Positions 24,271-32,186 of a stretch of DNA of 64,000 nt are shown in pieces. Under the pieces are notes generated by a model. It saw only the letters and a program-made list of their open reading frames with translations. It did not search any database and had not been told where the DNA came from. The translations under genes and the position numbers were made by a program. Source of the DNA: Xanthobacteraceae bacterium (GTDB lineage: Bacteria; Pseudomonadota; Alphaproteobacteria; Rhizobiales; Xanthobacteraceae). Location: contig SCUB01000001.1 of NCBI GenBank assembly GCA_004297465.1, positions 682,001 to 746,000 of the forward strand, written 5' to 3'. Numbering within the stretch: position 1 is the stretch's first letter; the number at the start of each line of letters is the position of its first letter.

Positions 24271-25299
24271 TCACACCCTCGCCAGTTCGCGCACGTCTTC
24301 CTCGCTCATCGCCGCTTCGCCAGGCCGCGATCCCGGCGGTGCGCCCGCCTTCGCCTCAGGCGGAATCGGCGGCGGCCATTCGGTGCGTTCCCACCAGCTT
24401 TCGCCTTGGCGCGCGCGGGTTTCCATGAACGCAAACGGTTGCCCCACCGCGCGCTTGTAATCGCGCCAGCGATGCCACTGCGGCGAATATGGCTTGAGCT
24501 CGATCGAGGCACAGACAGCCCCGTCGCCGCCCTTGACGAGCCGCTCCCAGCGCCGCTCGCGCAGGAATGTGGCGAGGTCACAGACTTTCCGCGCATGCCG
24601 CCGGCAATCGTCAAGGTAGGCGCTCGATAGCCGGATCGCCTCGGCCTGCGTGCTCGCCGGCATCCGGGCGAACACCCGGTCCGCCGCGTGACGGCTGAGC
24701 ACATGGTCGGGCGGCCAGACGCGGATCAGCGCGTCGAGCGTCGGTGGCGGCCCTGCGCCGGCAACGGGGGGTTGGGGGGGATTCTTGGAATCTCTGTTTT
24801 CGTCAGAGTCTGTTTTCGTAGAGTCTATACATATACCATGATGCGGGTTAGCCATATCATGGTTCACCCGTGTCATGGTTAAGCCATACGATGGTTGAGC
24901 CGCATCATGGTGCCGGGCGGGCTCCGCCGCCGTCACCGATGCAGCCGCCTCGTCGGCGTCATCCTCGCCGCTCTCGCTCGCCGCGATCGCCGCCTCATCC
25001 ATCTCCTGCCCCGGCTCATCGCTGATGATCCAGCGCACGCCGAGGAACGTGCCGTCCTCGCCGTGGATGCGCTCCACCTGGGCCCAGCCGGTGCGGCGCA
25101 GCGAGCGGAATATGCGCGCACACTTCTCGGTGCCGATGCCCCAGAACCTGGCGCAGTTGGCCCGGCTCACCTCCCAGTCGTCGGGCAGCGACAGCAGATA
25201 ATGCAGCATGCCGTGCTCATCGAGCGACAGCCGGGTGTCGCGCACCAGCTGGTTCGGCAGCGTCAGGAAATGGGTCTTGTGGCGGCGGCGGATGATCAT
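24271..25299 (-). CDS. Replication initiator-like protein with internal origin (342 aa)
   Basis: The N-terminal winged-helix region (residues 1-90: FLTLPNQLVRDTRLSLDEHGMLHYLLSLPDDWEVS...CARIFRSLRRTGWAQVERI) is typical of phage replication proteins. An acidic, low-complexity linker (about 100-175) is encoded by a stretch of 16-bp iterons, and a helical C-terminal domain with many Trp/Arg follows. A lambda O-like role is inferred. Its start overlaps the methylase stop as ATGA. Confidence 0.7.
   Translation of the reverse strand: MIIRRRHKTHFLTLPNQLVRDTRLSLDEHGMLHYLLSLPDDWEVSRANCARFWGIGTEKCARIFRSLRRTGWAQVERIHGEDGTFLGVRWIISDEPGQEMDEAAIAASESGEDDADEAAASVTAAEPARHHDAAQPSYGLTMTRVNHDMANPHHGICIDSTKTDSDENRDSKNPPQPPVAGAGPPPTLDALIRVWPPDHVLSRHAADRVFARMPASTQAEAIRLSSAYLDDCRRHARKVCDLATFLRERRWERLVKGGDGAVCASIELKPYSPQWHRWRDYKRAVGQPFAFMETRARQGESWWERTEWPPPIPPEAKAGAPPGSRPGEAAMSEEDVRELARV
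24793..24916. other. Putative phage replication origin: iterons plus AT-rich tandem repeat
   Basis: Four clear 16-bp direct repeats follow each other without gaps at 24853, 24869, 24885 and 24901 (pattern C-A/G-T/C-A/G-T/C-C/G-ATGGT...), with a degenerate fifth at 24837. Next to them (24793-24823) is a tandem TCTGTTTTCGT(C)AGAG repeat in an AT-rich stretch. A 16-bp period cannot come from a protein repeat, so selection acts on DNA. The arrangement inside the initiator gene is that of lambda ori. Confidence 0.7.
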
Positions 25300-27218
25300 T
25301 CGGCCGCCTCAAGGCTGAATTCGTCGGCCGGTATCGGCACCACTTCACGCGGCGCGAAATTGGCGCGGACCAGCGCCTCGGCCAGGTCGGGACATACGCT
25401 GTTCCCGCACATGCGCACCTGATCGGTTTTCGAGATCGGCTCATCCGCGGCATAGACGGTCATGCCGTCGCTGTAGGCGCGCGCACGGTCGATGATATAG
25501 GTTTCGGGAAACCCCTGTGCCCGGAACAGCTCGCGCGGCGTCAGCATCCGCATGCCGATATCGACGATCTGATAGGGCTCGCCGTGGATGGTGACGAGGC
25601 CGAAGCGCTCTTTCGTCGTCACGGTGTGCGCGGGCTCCGCAACATCCTGCCCCTCGCCCGTGCCGTAATATTTCATCAGAAAGGCGCGGACCTCGCCGAG
25701 GTACCAGCCCTGTGCGGTTTGCGTCGGCGTCGGTGCCTTAACCTCTGCCGAGCGCTGATCTGAACCTTTCTGATTGATCAACCCCGCCGACACCACGGCC
25801 TGTTGCGATCCGGTTTGCGTGATGGTCGACACCGGCTCATCCGCGCCGTGCCCGACCACGCCGAGGTTATGCTGCGCGAGGAACGCCGAGACGAGGTGAA
25901 GATGTGCGCCGCCGGACGTGATCGTGTGTGTCGGCTTGTCCGCCTCGTTGAAGGGCTTCTGCGCGTTGCGCATGGTCATCAGGTGCGGTGCGACCACGGC
26001 ATGCTTGACGCCGCCGGCGACGACGGTCCCGAGCGGCTTGTCGAGGCCGGGAACGCGTGGTTCCTGCCCCACGCGCTCGCCGTAGCCGGTCTGGATCAAG
26101 GTCGGCGTAACCAGGATGGCATCAGCCTTCGCGGTCAACGTCTGCGCCGGCCGGTCAGCGCCGCGCGGCTCGGTTTGCCCCATGCGGCCGCCGCAGCCGG
26201 TCACGAATGGAGCAACTTGCGCTGTGATGACCTGGTTCTGATCCTTTCGCGACGCGGTGATCGTATGCAGCGGATCGTCAGCGGCGCGCGATGCTCCGCC
26301 CTGCTGGCCATAGGACATAACCGGCATCACCAGCGCCTTTTCGCCGCGATGTGCGCCGGTCACGGTCTTGATCGGCTCATCCAGCGCTTCGCAGCGCTCC
26401 GCGCCGTGATGCGTCAGGTTGACGATAAACGGCTCGTCCGCTTCGAGCACATAGCGCTTCACCCCCTTGGCGATGCGCGCCATCGTGGCTTCGGCCAGCG
26501 GACGCTTGACGCCGACCACGCGGGCTTCCTCCGGGGTGAGGAAGATCGAGTAGCACGGCAGCGACCAGTCGATGATTTCCGCCGCCGTGCGCCACGGTTT
26601 CAGCGCGCCCGATTTCACGGCTTCCGACTTGGGGTCACCGTGCGTCGGCACCGGCCAGATAATCGGCGCGCCGTCGCGCCGGGCGATCAGGAACAGCCGC
26701 TTGCGGATGGTCGGCGCCCCAAAGTCGCAGGCGCGCAGCTCGCGCCACTCGACCCGGTAGCCGAGCCGACGCAGTTCGCCGGTCCACCTCTTGAAGGTCT
26801 GCCCCTTGCGCGCCGGGCACGGGCGGCCGTCGTCGGCGAGCGGCCCCCAGGTCGAGAATTCCTCCACATTTTCAAGAATGATGACGCGCGGGCGCACCTG
26901 CCTGGCCCAGCGCACCACTACCCAGGCGAGATCGCGGATCGACTTCTCGACCGGCTTGCCGCCCTTGGCCTTGGAAAAATGCTTGCAGTCCGGCGAGGCC
27001 CACAACAGCCCGACCGGGCGGCCATCGCACACCGCGAGCGGATCAACCTTCCAGATATTGTGCGGCAAATGCAGCGTCGACGGATGGTTGGCCGCGTGCA
27101 TGGCGAGCGCGGTGGCATCGTGATTGATCGCGATGTCCGGCGAGAGCCCGAGCGCTCGCTCGATGCCGGTGGACGCCCCGCCGCCCCCGGCAAACGAATC
27201 GACGATAAGTTCCCTCAT
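25296..27218 (-). CDS. DNA cytosine-5 methyltransferase with repeat-rich recognition region (640 aa)
   Basis: The start at 27218 makes an ATGA overlap with the upstream gene. C5-methylase motifs: DSFAGGGGASTGIE (I, residue 7), ASPDCKHFS (IV; catalytic Cys78, with SPDC in place of the usual PPC), ILENVEEF (VI), RKRLFLIARR (VIII) and VRMCGNSVCPDLAEALV (X, near 615). Between about 265 and 545 are seven or eight copies of a D.P..T.T module. It may protect phage DNA from host restriction; no endonuclease gene is adjacent. Confidence 0.85.
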   Translation of the reverse strand: MRELIVDSFAGGGGASTGIERALGLSPDIAINHDATALAMHAANHPSTLHLPHNIWKVDPLAVCDGRPVGLLWASPDCKHFSKAKGGKPVEKSIRDLAWVVVRWARQVRPRVIILENVEEFSTWGPLADDGRPCPARKGQTFKRWTGELRRLGYRVEWRELRACDFGAPTIRKRLFLIARRDGAPIIWPVPTHGDPKSEAVKSGALKPWRTAAEIIDWSLPCYSIFLTPEEARVVGVKRPLAEATMARIAKGVKRYVLEADEPFIVNLTHHGAERCEALDEPIKTVTGAHRGEKALVMPVMSYGQQGGASRAADDPLHTITASRKDQNQVITAQVAPFVTGCGGRMGQTEPRGADRPAQTLTAKADAILVTPTLIQTGYGERVGQEPRVPGLDKPLGTVVAGGVKHAVVAPHLMTMRNAQKPFNEADKPTHTITSGGAHLHLVSAFLAQHNLGVVGHGADEPVSTITQTGSQQAVVSAGLINQKGSDQRSAEVKAPTPTQTAQGWYLGEVRAFLMKYYGTGEGQDVAEPAHTVTTKERFGLVTIHGEPYQIVDIGMRMLTPRELFRAQGFPETYIIDRARAYSDGMTVYAADEPISKTDQVRMCGNSVCPDLAEALVRANFAPREVVPIPADEFSLEAAE

Positions 27219-27595
27219 CCCCCCACCTCCGCGTCCCGCCGAGCCAGCTCGGCGGCGATTATCCGCCGCAGCCATTCCACGGCCGAAACACCATCGCGAT
27301 GGGCATGCGCCCTGATCCGCGCGCGGATGGTGACGGTGACGGGGCAAGAAATATTGGCGATACGCTCGCCGGCGGGCAGCGTTTCGGAACCCATGGTGCG
27401 GGTGCGGCGATATTCGTCCGGAGCCCCAGCGGTCTGAGGTGGCGGAAACAGAAAGCCGTGCACCCGCGCCACGCGCTGCAGCCGCGCAGGCTCCCAGCCG
27501 AGTTGGCTGGCGGCCATCTCAAGCGGCAAGCCGCCGCGCGCCGCCTCGCGGATGCGGGCCAGCGTATCCTTGGTGTAGAGCGCCGACGCCGTCAT
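27215..27595 (-). CDS. Small putative DNA-binding protein (126 aa)
   Basis: It contains TLARIREAARGGLPLEMAASQLGWEPARLQRVARVHGF (helix-turn-helix-like, about residues 9-47) and a C-terminal ITVRARIRAHA-like/ARRDAEVGG region reminiscent of ribbon-helix-helix or small regulatory proteins. It is locked by ATGA overlaps between the reverse transcriptase and the methylase, so it is in the same transcript. Function unknown. Confidence 0.6.
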   Translation of the reverse strand: MTASALYTKDTLARIREAARGGLPLEMAASQLGWEPARLQRVARVHGFLFPPPQTAGAPDEYRRTRTMGSETLPAGERIANISCPVTVTIRARIRAHAHRDGVSAVEWLRRIIAAELARRDAEVGG

Positions 27596-28662
27596 TCCGC
27601 CGCCTCCGTCAAGCCCAGGCTGCGAATGAGATTCCGGCTGTCGGCGAACCGCGCATGGCCGAGCCAGGCGGCGCAGAATTTGGTCAGCCGCTCATCGTCA
27701 CCGGCGGCGCGATAGGCCGCGATCTTGCGCCGCGCCCGCACCACGCTGTCGCGGCGCAGGAGCTTGTGATCCGGCCAGATGCGGTAGCCGAGAAAATTAA
27801 TGCCGCGCGAGACCGGCGCGATCTGCCATTTCGAGAAGCGCAGGCCGAGCCGCGCGCGCGAGAATTCCTCGATGCTGGCCTTGACGCGGCGCAGATGCTC
27901 GGAGCTCTCGCCGAGCACCACCAGGTCATCCATGTAGCGATACCAGTAATCCTCGCCGAGCGTCTGCTGCAGGTGGCGGTCGAGCGTGGCGCCGGTGTAG
28001 AGATTGGCGAAGATCTGCGAGGTCAGGCTGCCGATCGGCAGGCCGATGCCGGCGCGCGGCACCATGGCCTCGATCAGCCGCAGCGTGGCGGCGCAGGAAA
28101 TCTTGGCCTCGATCAGTCGCCACAGCACCGGCCGCTCGATCGAGGCGAAGTAGCGCGAGAAATCGGTCTTGAGGAAATAGAGCCGCCTGGCCCTTCGCGA
28201 TGCGTCGTCGAGCACTCGGGTCTTGCCTTCGGCAAGCCCAAGCGCAGGCTCCATCCGCGACGCATCGGACTGACAGAGTCTTCGCAGATCGCTCTGCAGC
28301 AGTTTCACGCCGGCATGTGTTCCCTTGCCGGGGCGGCAGGCGAAGCTGCGCGGCAACAGCGCGCGATCGAAGATCGGCGCGATGACGAGGCACAGCGCCT
28401 GCTGCGCCACGCGGTCGCGGAACGGCAGCGCCGAGATCAGCCGGCGCTTGGGGTCGAACACATAGAATTCGTTGGGCACCCCGGGGCGGTAATCGCCGCC
28501 CGCCATGTCGGCGGCGATCGCGGCGAGGTTGAGCGCGTCGAATTCCTTGAACGCGAGATAGCCCGGCGTCAGCCGCTTGCCGCGCGCGGTCAGGCGATAG
28601 GCCATCTGCATGGTCGACGGCGCGGTGATCTTTTGAATCAGATTGCGATAGCGTTTGGTCAT
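27592..28662 (-). CDS. Diversity-generating retroelement reverse transcriptase (356 aa)
   Basis: Reverse-transcriptase motifs: LKTDFSRYF (Asp167), LPIGSLTSQIFANLY (210-216, the IGxxxSQ form specific to DGR enzymes) and YRYMDDLVVLG (YMDD 243-246). There is no maturase, retron or Abi domain and the length is normal for a DGR enzyme. It should copy the template RNA (28918-29043) with errors at adenines and pass the cDNA to the variable repeats. The frame stays open upstream through TR, but MTKRYRN at 28662 is where the family begins. Confidence 0.95.
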   Translation of the reverse strand: MTKRYRNLIQKITAPSTMQMAYRLTARGKRLTPGYLAFKEFDALNLAAIAADMAGGDYRPGVPNEFYVFDPKRRLISALPFRDRVAQQALCLVIAPIFDRALLPRSFACRPGKGTHAGVKLLQSDLRRLCQSDASRMEPALGLAEGKTRVLDDASRRARRLYFLKTDFSRYFASIERPVLWRLIEAKISCAATLRLIEAMVPRAGIGLPIGSLTSQIFANLYTGATLDRHLQQTLGEDYWYRYMDDLVVLGESSEHLRRVKASIEEFSRARLGLRFSKWQIAPVSRGINFLGYRIWPDHKLLRRDSVVRARRKIAAYRAAGDDERLTKFCAAWLGHARFADSRNLIRSLGLTEAAE

Positions 28663-28917
28663 GGGAATCCGCGCGGAAAAGCCGGCCGCGGGTCTCGAAA
28701 GGCGCGCATGCACACCGCGCCTCCTACGCCCCGCTCTGCCGGACCGTGAAGTGTATTTGCCGAAGCAGGACCGGCGGGCTGACCACTGACCTTGATCGTG
28801 GCTCACGGAACGCATGAGCCGTGTGATCGACCGGCGGGACCGTGATCGCCACCGAGCGCGGAGCGAGGCGTTGACGAATGTCGTCCGCACCACCTCGCTC
28901 CAAATCAATAAGCAGTC

Positions 28918-29043
28918 GTCACCGCGGCCGCGCGCACCGATGTTGTCGTTCGAGTTGTCGGGCCAGTTGTACGCGACGTTCGCGTAGCGCGAGCCGGCGT
29001 TGCCGTCGTTGATCCAGGAGCCGCCGAACATGGAGGCGCGGGG
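28918..29043 (-). repeat. DGR template repeat (TR), 126 bp
   Basis: Lies between avd (stop at 29049) and the reverse transcriptase. It matches VR1 (29530-29655) except at 9 sites and VR2 (40112-40237) except at 13; every mismatch is at an A on the TR coding strand. It is rich in AAC codons at sites that vary. It lacks the hairpin that follows both VRs. The 255 bases between TR and RT probably belong to the template RNA. Confidence 0.97.
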
Positions 29044-29048
29044 CAACG

Positions 29049-29474
29049 TCATTTCCCCACCTGCCCTTCCGGGCGCAAGCTCGCGCCCGAACCGTTGCCG
29101 ACCGCAACATTGCGGCCGAGCTTTTTTTGCCACGCCCCCAGCATCCGCCCCGGCTCGGCCAGCAGCGCCAGCGCGGTCCTATGCTGATGCGGCGTGATGA
29201 TCCTGATCGTATCGGCGGCGAGAAACCGCAGATACGATCGCAGCGTGGCGAATTCGGCGTCGACGGCATGTAGCCGCGACACCTGCCGCGACCGCGCGGC
29301 GTGATAGAGGCCACCGATCGGCGTAAACAGCATCTCCAGCACGGTGTCGCGGAGGACACTGTGCCGGCGCGGGCTGCAACGCAGGATCGGATAGAGATAG
29401 CGCACGAAAGCCTCATATTTCTCGACGATCGCCAGGGCGTCGGAGGATAGGGTGTCGGTCCTGACGATCGTCAT
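29049..29474 (-). CDS. avd: Accessory variability determinant, Avd-like (141 aa)
   Basis: A small, basic, all-helical protein (YEAFVRYLYPILRCSPRRHSVLRDTVLEMLFTPIGGLYHAARS...) of the size and helix pattern of DGR Avd proteins, which form a pentameric barrel that binds the reverse transcriptase and template RNA. It lies between the target gene and TR, the classic place. GAGG lies 9 bases before the ATG. Confidence 0.85.
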   Translation of the reverse strand: MTIVRTDTLSSDALAIVEKYEAFVRYLYPILRCSPRRHSVLRDTVLEMLFTPIGGLYHAARSRQVSRLHAVDAEFATLRSYLRFLAADTIRIITPHQHRTALALLAEPGRMLGAWQKKLGRNVAVGNGSGASLRPEGQVGK

Positions 29475-29492
29475 CGGTCGTTCGCCTCATTC

Positions 29493-29512
29493 GCCGTCGC
29501 TGTCGCGACGGC
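29493..29512 (-). repeat. DGR target hairpin after VR1 (GACA tetraloop)
   Basis: On the minus strand, GCCGTCGC - GACA - GCGACGGC: an 8-bp stem and a GRNA-type tetraloop beginning at the stop codon of the target gene. Such hairpins just 3' of the VR mark the recipient site for retrohoming in known DGRs. The same hairpin follows VR2 (40255-40274) and is absent after TR. Confidence 0.9.
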
Positions 29513-30426
29513 TAGTCAAGCTGCAGGTGGTCACCGCGGCCGCGCGCACCGATGACGTCGTGCGAGTTGTCGGGCCAGTAGTACGCGACGTGCGCGTAGC
29601 GCGAGCCGGCGTAGCCGCCGTCGACCCAGGAGCCGCCGAACATGGAGGCGCGGGGATTGTCGGGATCGCCATCGTGACCCCACACCCACATGCTGCCGAA
29701 CGACTGCATCATGCCGCTGCGGCTGGTGCGCGCCGCGTCGAGGCCGGTGACTTTGGGATCCTCGCCGCAGGCGGTTTGCTCGGTGCCGCCCACGGCGGCG
29801 GCGAAAAACTCCTCGGCGCTCAGCAACCCCTTGCCGTGATGCGCCATCACGGCGCAGGCGGTCGCGTAGTCGAATTTTTTGAAGCGCGTCTTGCCGCCGG
29901 GCTTTTGCGGCGGATCATCGCCATCGGCGATCGTCACGCCGAATGCGCTGGTACCGTTGATCAGATGGTCGACTCCGGTCATGTAGATGTCGCACCAGAA
30001 CCGCCTGCCGCCAGGCAGCTCATCCAATTTCATGCCGCGCGGATCGGGACAGGCCGGGCGGAAATTCCGATCCCACATCGAGCACGGGTTGATGGCCGGA
30101 ATGTCGTCGCCACCGGCGCGCGCCGGCGCGTTGCCGCCCGGCGCGAAATGAAAGCCGCCGAGGATCATGGGATCGGTCGGGATGCCGGTCAGCCGCTCGA
30201 GCCGCAGTACCCCCTCCCGCAGCGCCACGGCACAATCGACACCAGGCACCATCGTGCAGCCGGAGGTGTCGATCAGCGTGTCGGGCCCGAACGCGTGGCC
30301 GTGAAACGTGATGGCGTTGCGGATGGCGATGCCATCGCGCCCGATCACCTCCAGCGCCGGCAGCGTGGGATCGGTTTTCACAAGCGGCGATGTCGCCGCC
30401 TGAGCAGTCCTGTCATGCACATTCAT
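29512..30426 (-). CDS. DGR target protein 1, C-type-lectin-like (304 aa)
   Basis: The C-terminal half contains LGGFHFAPGGNAPARAGGDD, NPCSMWDRNFRPACPDPRG and FWCDIYMTG, ending in FGGSWVDGG-AGSRYAHVAYYWPD-GARGRGDHLQLD, the formylglycine-enzyme/C-type-lectin fold used by DGR ligand-binding proteins. Residues 258-299 are the variable repeat. No signal peptide or membrane helix is seen. It lies in the early operon between a small gene and avd. It is homologous along most of its length to target 2, so they are duplicates. Its ligand is unknown. Confidence 0.92.
   Translation of the reverse strand: MNVHDRTAQAATSPLVKTDPTLPALEVIGRDGIAIRNAITFHGHAFGPDTLIDTSGCTMVPGVDCAVALREGVLRLERLTGIPTDPMILGGFHFAPGGNAPARAGGDDIPAINPCSMWDRNFRPACPDPRGMKLDELPGGRRFWCDIYMTGVDHLINGTSAFGVTIADGDDPPQKPGGKTRFKKFDYATACAVMAHHGKGLLSAEEFFAAAVGGTEQTACGEDPKVTGLDAARTSRSGMMQSFGSMWVWGHDGDPDNPRASMFGGSWVDGGYAGSRYAHVAYYWPDNSHDVIGARGRGDHLQLD
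29530..29655 (-). repeat. DGR variable repeat 1 (VR1), 126 bp
   Basis: Compared with TR there are 9 substitutions, all at TR adenines. They give I to V, N to D, D to G, N to Y, N to H, N to Y, N to H and N to V. The last bases (GCGCGCGGCCGCGGTGAC on the coding strand) are the GC-rich initiation-of-homing segment. Confidence 0.97.
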
Positions 30427-30429
30427 GGT

Positions 30430-30702
30430 TCAGGTCTCCAGGGATTTGCCGGCCACCCGCCGGCGGGGATCTGACAAACTCAACGCCCGCTGGGTCAATC
30501 GCACCCGTCCGCGGCCCTTGCCGGGGGTCGGGTTGTAGAATTCGACAAGGCCGAGATCGCGCAGCGCATTCCACGTCGAGCGCATGAATGGCGCCAGATC
30601 ACCGGATGCGAGGAGAACGCCGTTCTTGTCGAACATGCCGTCGGCGCCGTGCCTGCGTAGCCAGTCGAGAGCCTGGGCAACAGGTGCCGTTTGCTTGCTC
30701 AT
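30430..30702 (-). CDS. Small winged-helix-like phage protein (90 aa)
   Basis: VAQALDWLRRHGADGMFDKNGVLLASGDLAPFMRSTWNALRDLGLVEFYNPTPGKGRGRVRLT reads as a winged-helix layout with a basic wing. It starts inside the end of the ParB/MT-A70 gene (ATGA) and ends 3 bases before target 1. It may be a transcription regulator; no family name recognised. Confidence 0.6.
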   Translation of the reverse strand: MSKQTAPVAQALDWLRRHGADGMFDKNGVLLASGDLAPFMRSTWNALRDLGLVEFYNPTPGKGRGRVRLTQRALSLSDPRRRVAGKSLET

Positions 30703-32186
30703 GCCCGCGCCTCCGCAGGCGCGCGGCGCAGGAACGCCGGGATCTCGAGCGCATCGTCGGAAACAGGTGCCGTCTCTCCGGCTGTCGCGTCCATTGGCTC
30801 AGACGTTGCAGTCGATGACCGGCCATCGACAGCCCTACTCGCGGCGGGTTCCACACCTTGAGGGACGTTTTCCGATTGCCCCTCGGCACCATCCGCTTTC
30901 GCTTGGGATTCATCATCGGCCGCGCCGGCGGCCATTGGCGCTTCCAGCCCCCACGCATCCCAGCCCGGCCGCGCGCGCCGCGCGTTCAATTCGATCTTCG
31001 GCAGATGCGGGAAATAGCTTTCGATCAGCTCATATTGCCAGTCCGGCTTTTCCGAGTGCCGTCCAACCGGAGCATCGAACACGCTGGAAAACTGCGCACC
31101 CATCGCCGGCGCCGGGATGTTGCCGCGCGTACCGACCAGCAAAAGCTCATGCATGTTGCGGAACCAGTAGCCGGTGCCGAGCCGATCCTTGCGCCAGACG
31201 GTCATCGACTTGTAGTCGAAGCCCCACGCCGCCATCACCGCGAGCGCCTCGCGGATCATCGGCGCGGTCGCCCACAGGAACAGTGCGCAATCGTCGGCGG
31301 CGATGGTGCCGACCGGGCGCCTCATGATCTCCTCGGTGGGGCTGGTCGGATAGTGATTGTCGGCGGCACGATCCATGCCGGTGTCGCGGCTGTAGACCTC
31401 GAACCGCCATTCCGGATCGGCCAGGATGACACCGTAGCGCCTGTCCGGCATGGCGAGCTGCACCGCGGCCAGCACCTTCTCGCGGCTGTCCCGCCGCTCT
31501 TTCTTGACCTCGTGGCAGGCGCTGACCTTCTCGCCGGCGGCGGCCTTCTCCACCAGCCTGTCGCGCCGCTCCGGCGACAGCTTGGTCAGCGCATCGAGTT
31601 CCTCGCCCTTATCGAGCGAGGTGCGCGCGACCCTTGCCAACACCTCGGCGCCCAGCGCTTCGCCCCGGTGCACGTCACGGCGAATGGTCGCCGGCGATTG
31701 CCCGATGGACTGCGCCGCGGCTTCATCGTAGCGCGCCGCCGGGCGCTCCCCAGCTTGCTCAACTTGAGCAAGCTGGGACTGGAGTTGAGACTTGGACCGG
31801 TATTTTCCCGCCGCGCCGTTCCGGGTTTCGGGGTGCAGCTCCTGCCAGAGGGCCTTGCGCCGCGCCTGGGCGGCCGAGCGTTCGGCGGCGCTGAGATCGT
31901 TGCGGACCAGGTTCTCGTCGATCAGCGCCAGCTCGGCGCGCAGATCGTCCATCTCCCGGATGATCGCCGGGATCGTGGCGCGCGCGAGCTTGCGGAACGC
32001 GCCGACGCGATGCATGCCGGCGATCACCTCGAACCCGCCCGCGAGGCGGCGCACCGTGATCGGCTGCAGCAGCCCGGTCTCGGCGATGCTCTCGGCCAGC
32101 GCATCGACCACCCTCGGATCGACGCCGCGCGCCCGTGGGCTGGCGTGGCATAGGCCGAGATCGATATCGGTCGGATTGGCGGTCAT
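30699..32186 (-). CDS. ParB-like domain fused to MT-A70 adenine methyltransferase (495 aa)
   Basis: Residues 1-110 form a ParB/Srx-type domain (ESIAETGLLQPITVRRL...VIAGMHRVGAFRKL), followed by a helix-turn-helix stretch, then an MT-A70 N6-adenine methylase domain (about 245-430) with VILADPEWRFE; DPEW replaces the usual DPPW. The rest of the domain (YPTSPTEEIM, ALFLWATAPM, KDRLGTGYWFRN, RPGWDAWG) is normal, and I recall this variant in other alphaproteobacterial prophages. The tail of about 65 residues is acidic and disordered. It probably modifies phage DNA. Confidence 0.85.
   Translation of the reverse strand: MTANPTDIDLGLCHASPRARGVDPRVVDALAESIAETGLLQPITVRRLAGGFEVIAGMHRVGAFRKLARATIPAIIREMDDLRAELALIDENLVRNDLSAAERSAAQARRKALWQELHPETRNGAAGKYRSKSQLQSQLAQVEQAGERPAARYDEAAAQSIGQSPATIRRDVHRGEALGAEVLARVARTSLDKGEELDALTKLSPERRDRLVEKAAAGEKVSACHEVKKERRDSREKVLAAVQLAMPDRRYGVILADPEWRFEVYSRDTGMDRAADNHYPTSPTEEIMRRPVGTIAADDCALFLWATAPMIREALAVMAAWGFDYKSMTVWRKDRLGTGYWFRNMHELLLVGTRGNIPAPAMGAQFSSVFDAPVGRHSEKPDWQYELIESYFPHLPKIELNARRARPGWDAWGLEAPMAAGAADDESQAKADGAEGQSENVPQGVEPAASRAVDGRSSTATSEPMDATAGETAPVSDDALEIPAFLRRAPAEARA

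Noticed and set aside
24837-24916. Possible CRISPR-like array
   Set aside because: Repeats are 16 bp with no spacers and lie in a replication gene; they are iterons. No Cas genes are in the window.
27592-28662. Retron, group II intron or abortive-infection RT
   Set aside because: No maturase/endonuclease domain or msr/msd RNA; IGxxxSQ motif, Avd, TR and two VRs point to a DGR.
28663-29133. Long upstream extension of the reverse transcriptase ORF through TR
   Set aside because: RT homology begins at MTKRYRN (28662); the extension covers TR and a spacer with Arg-rich, pattern-free sequence. Kept only as a finding.
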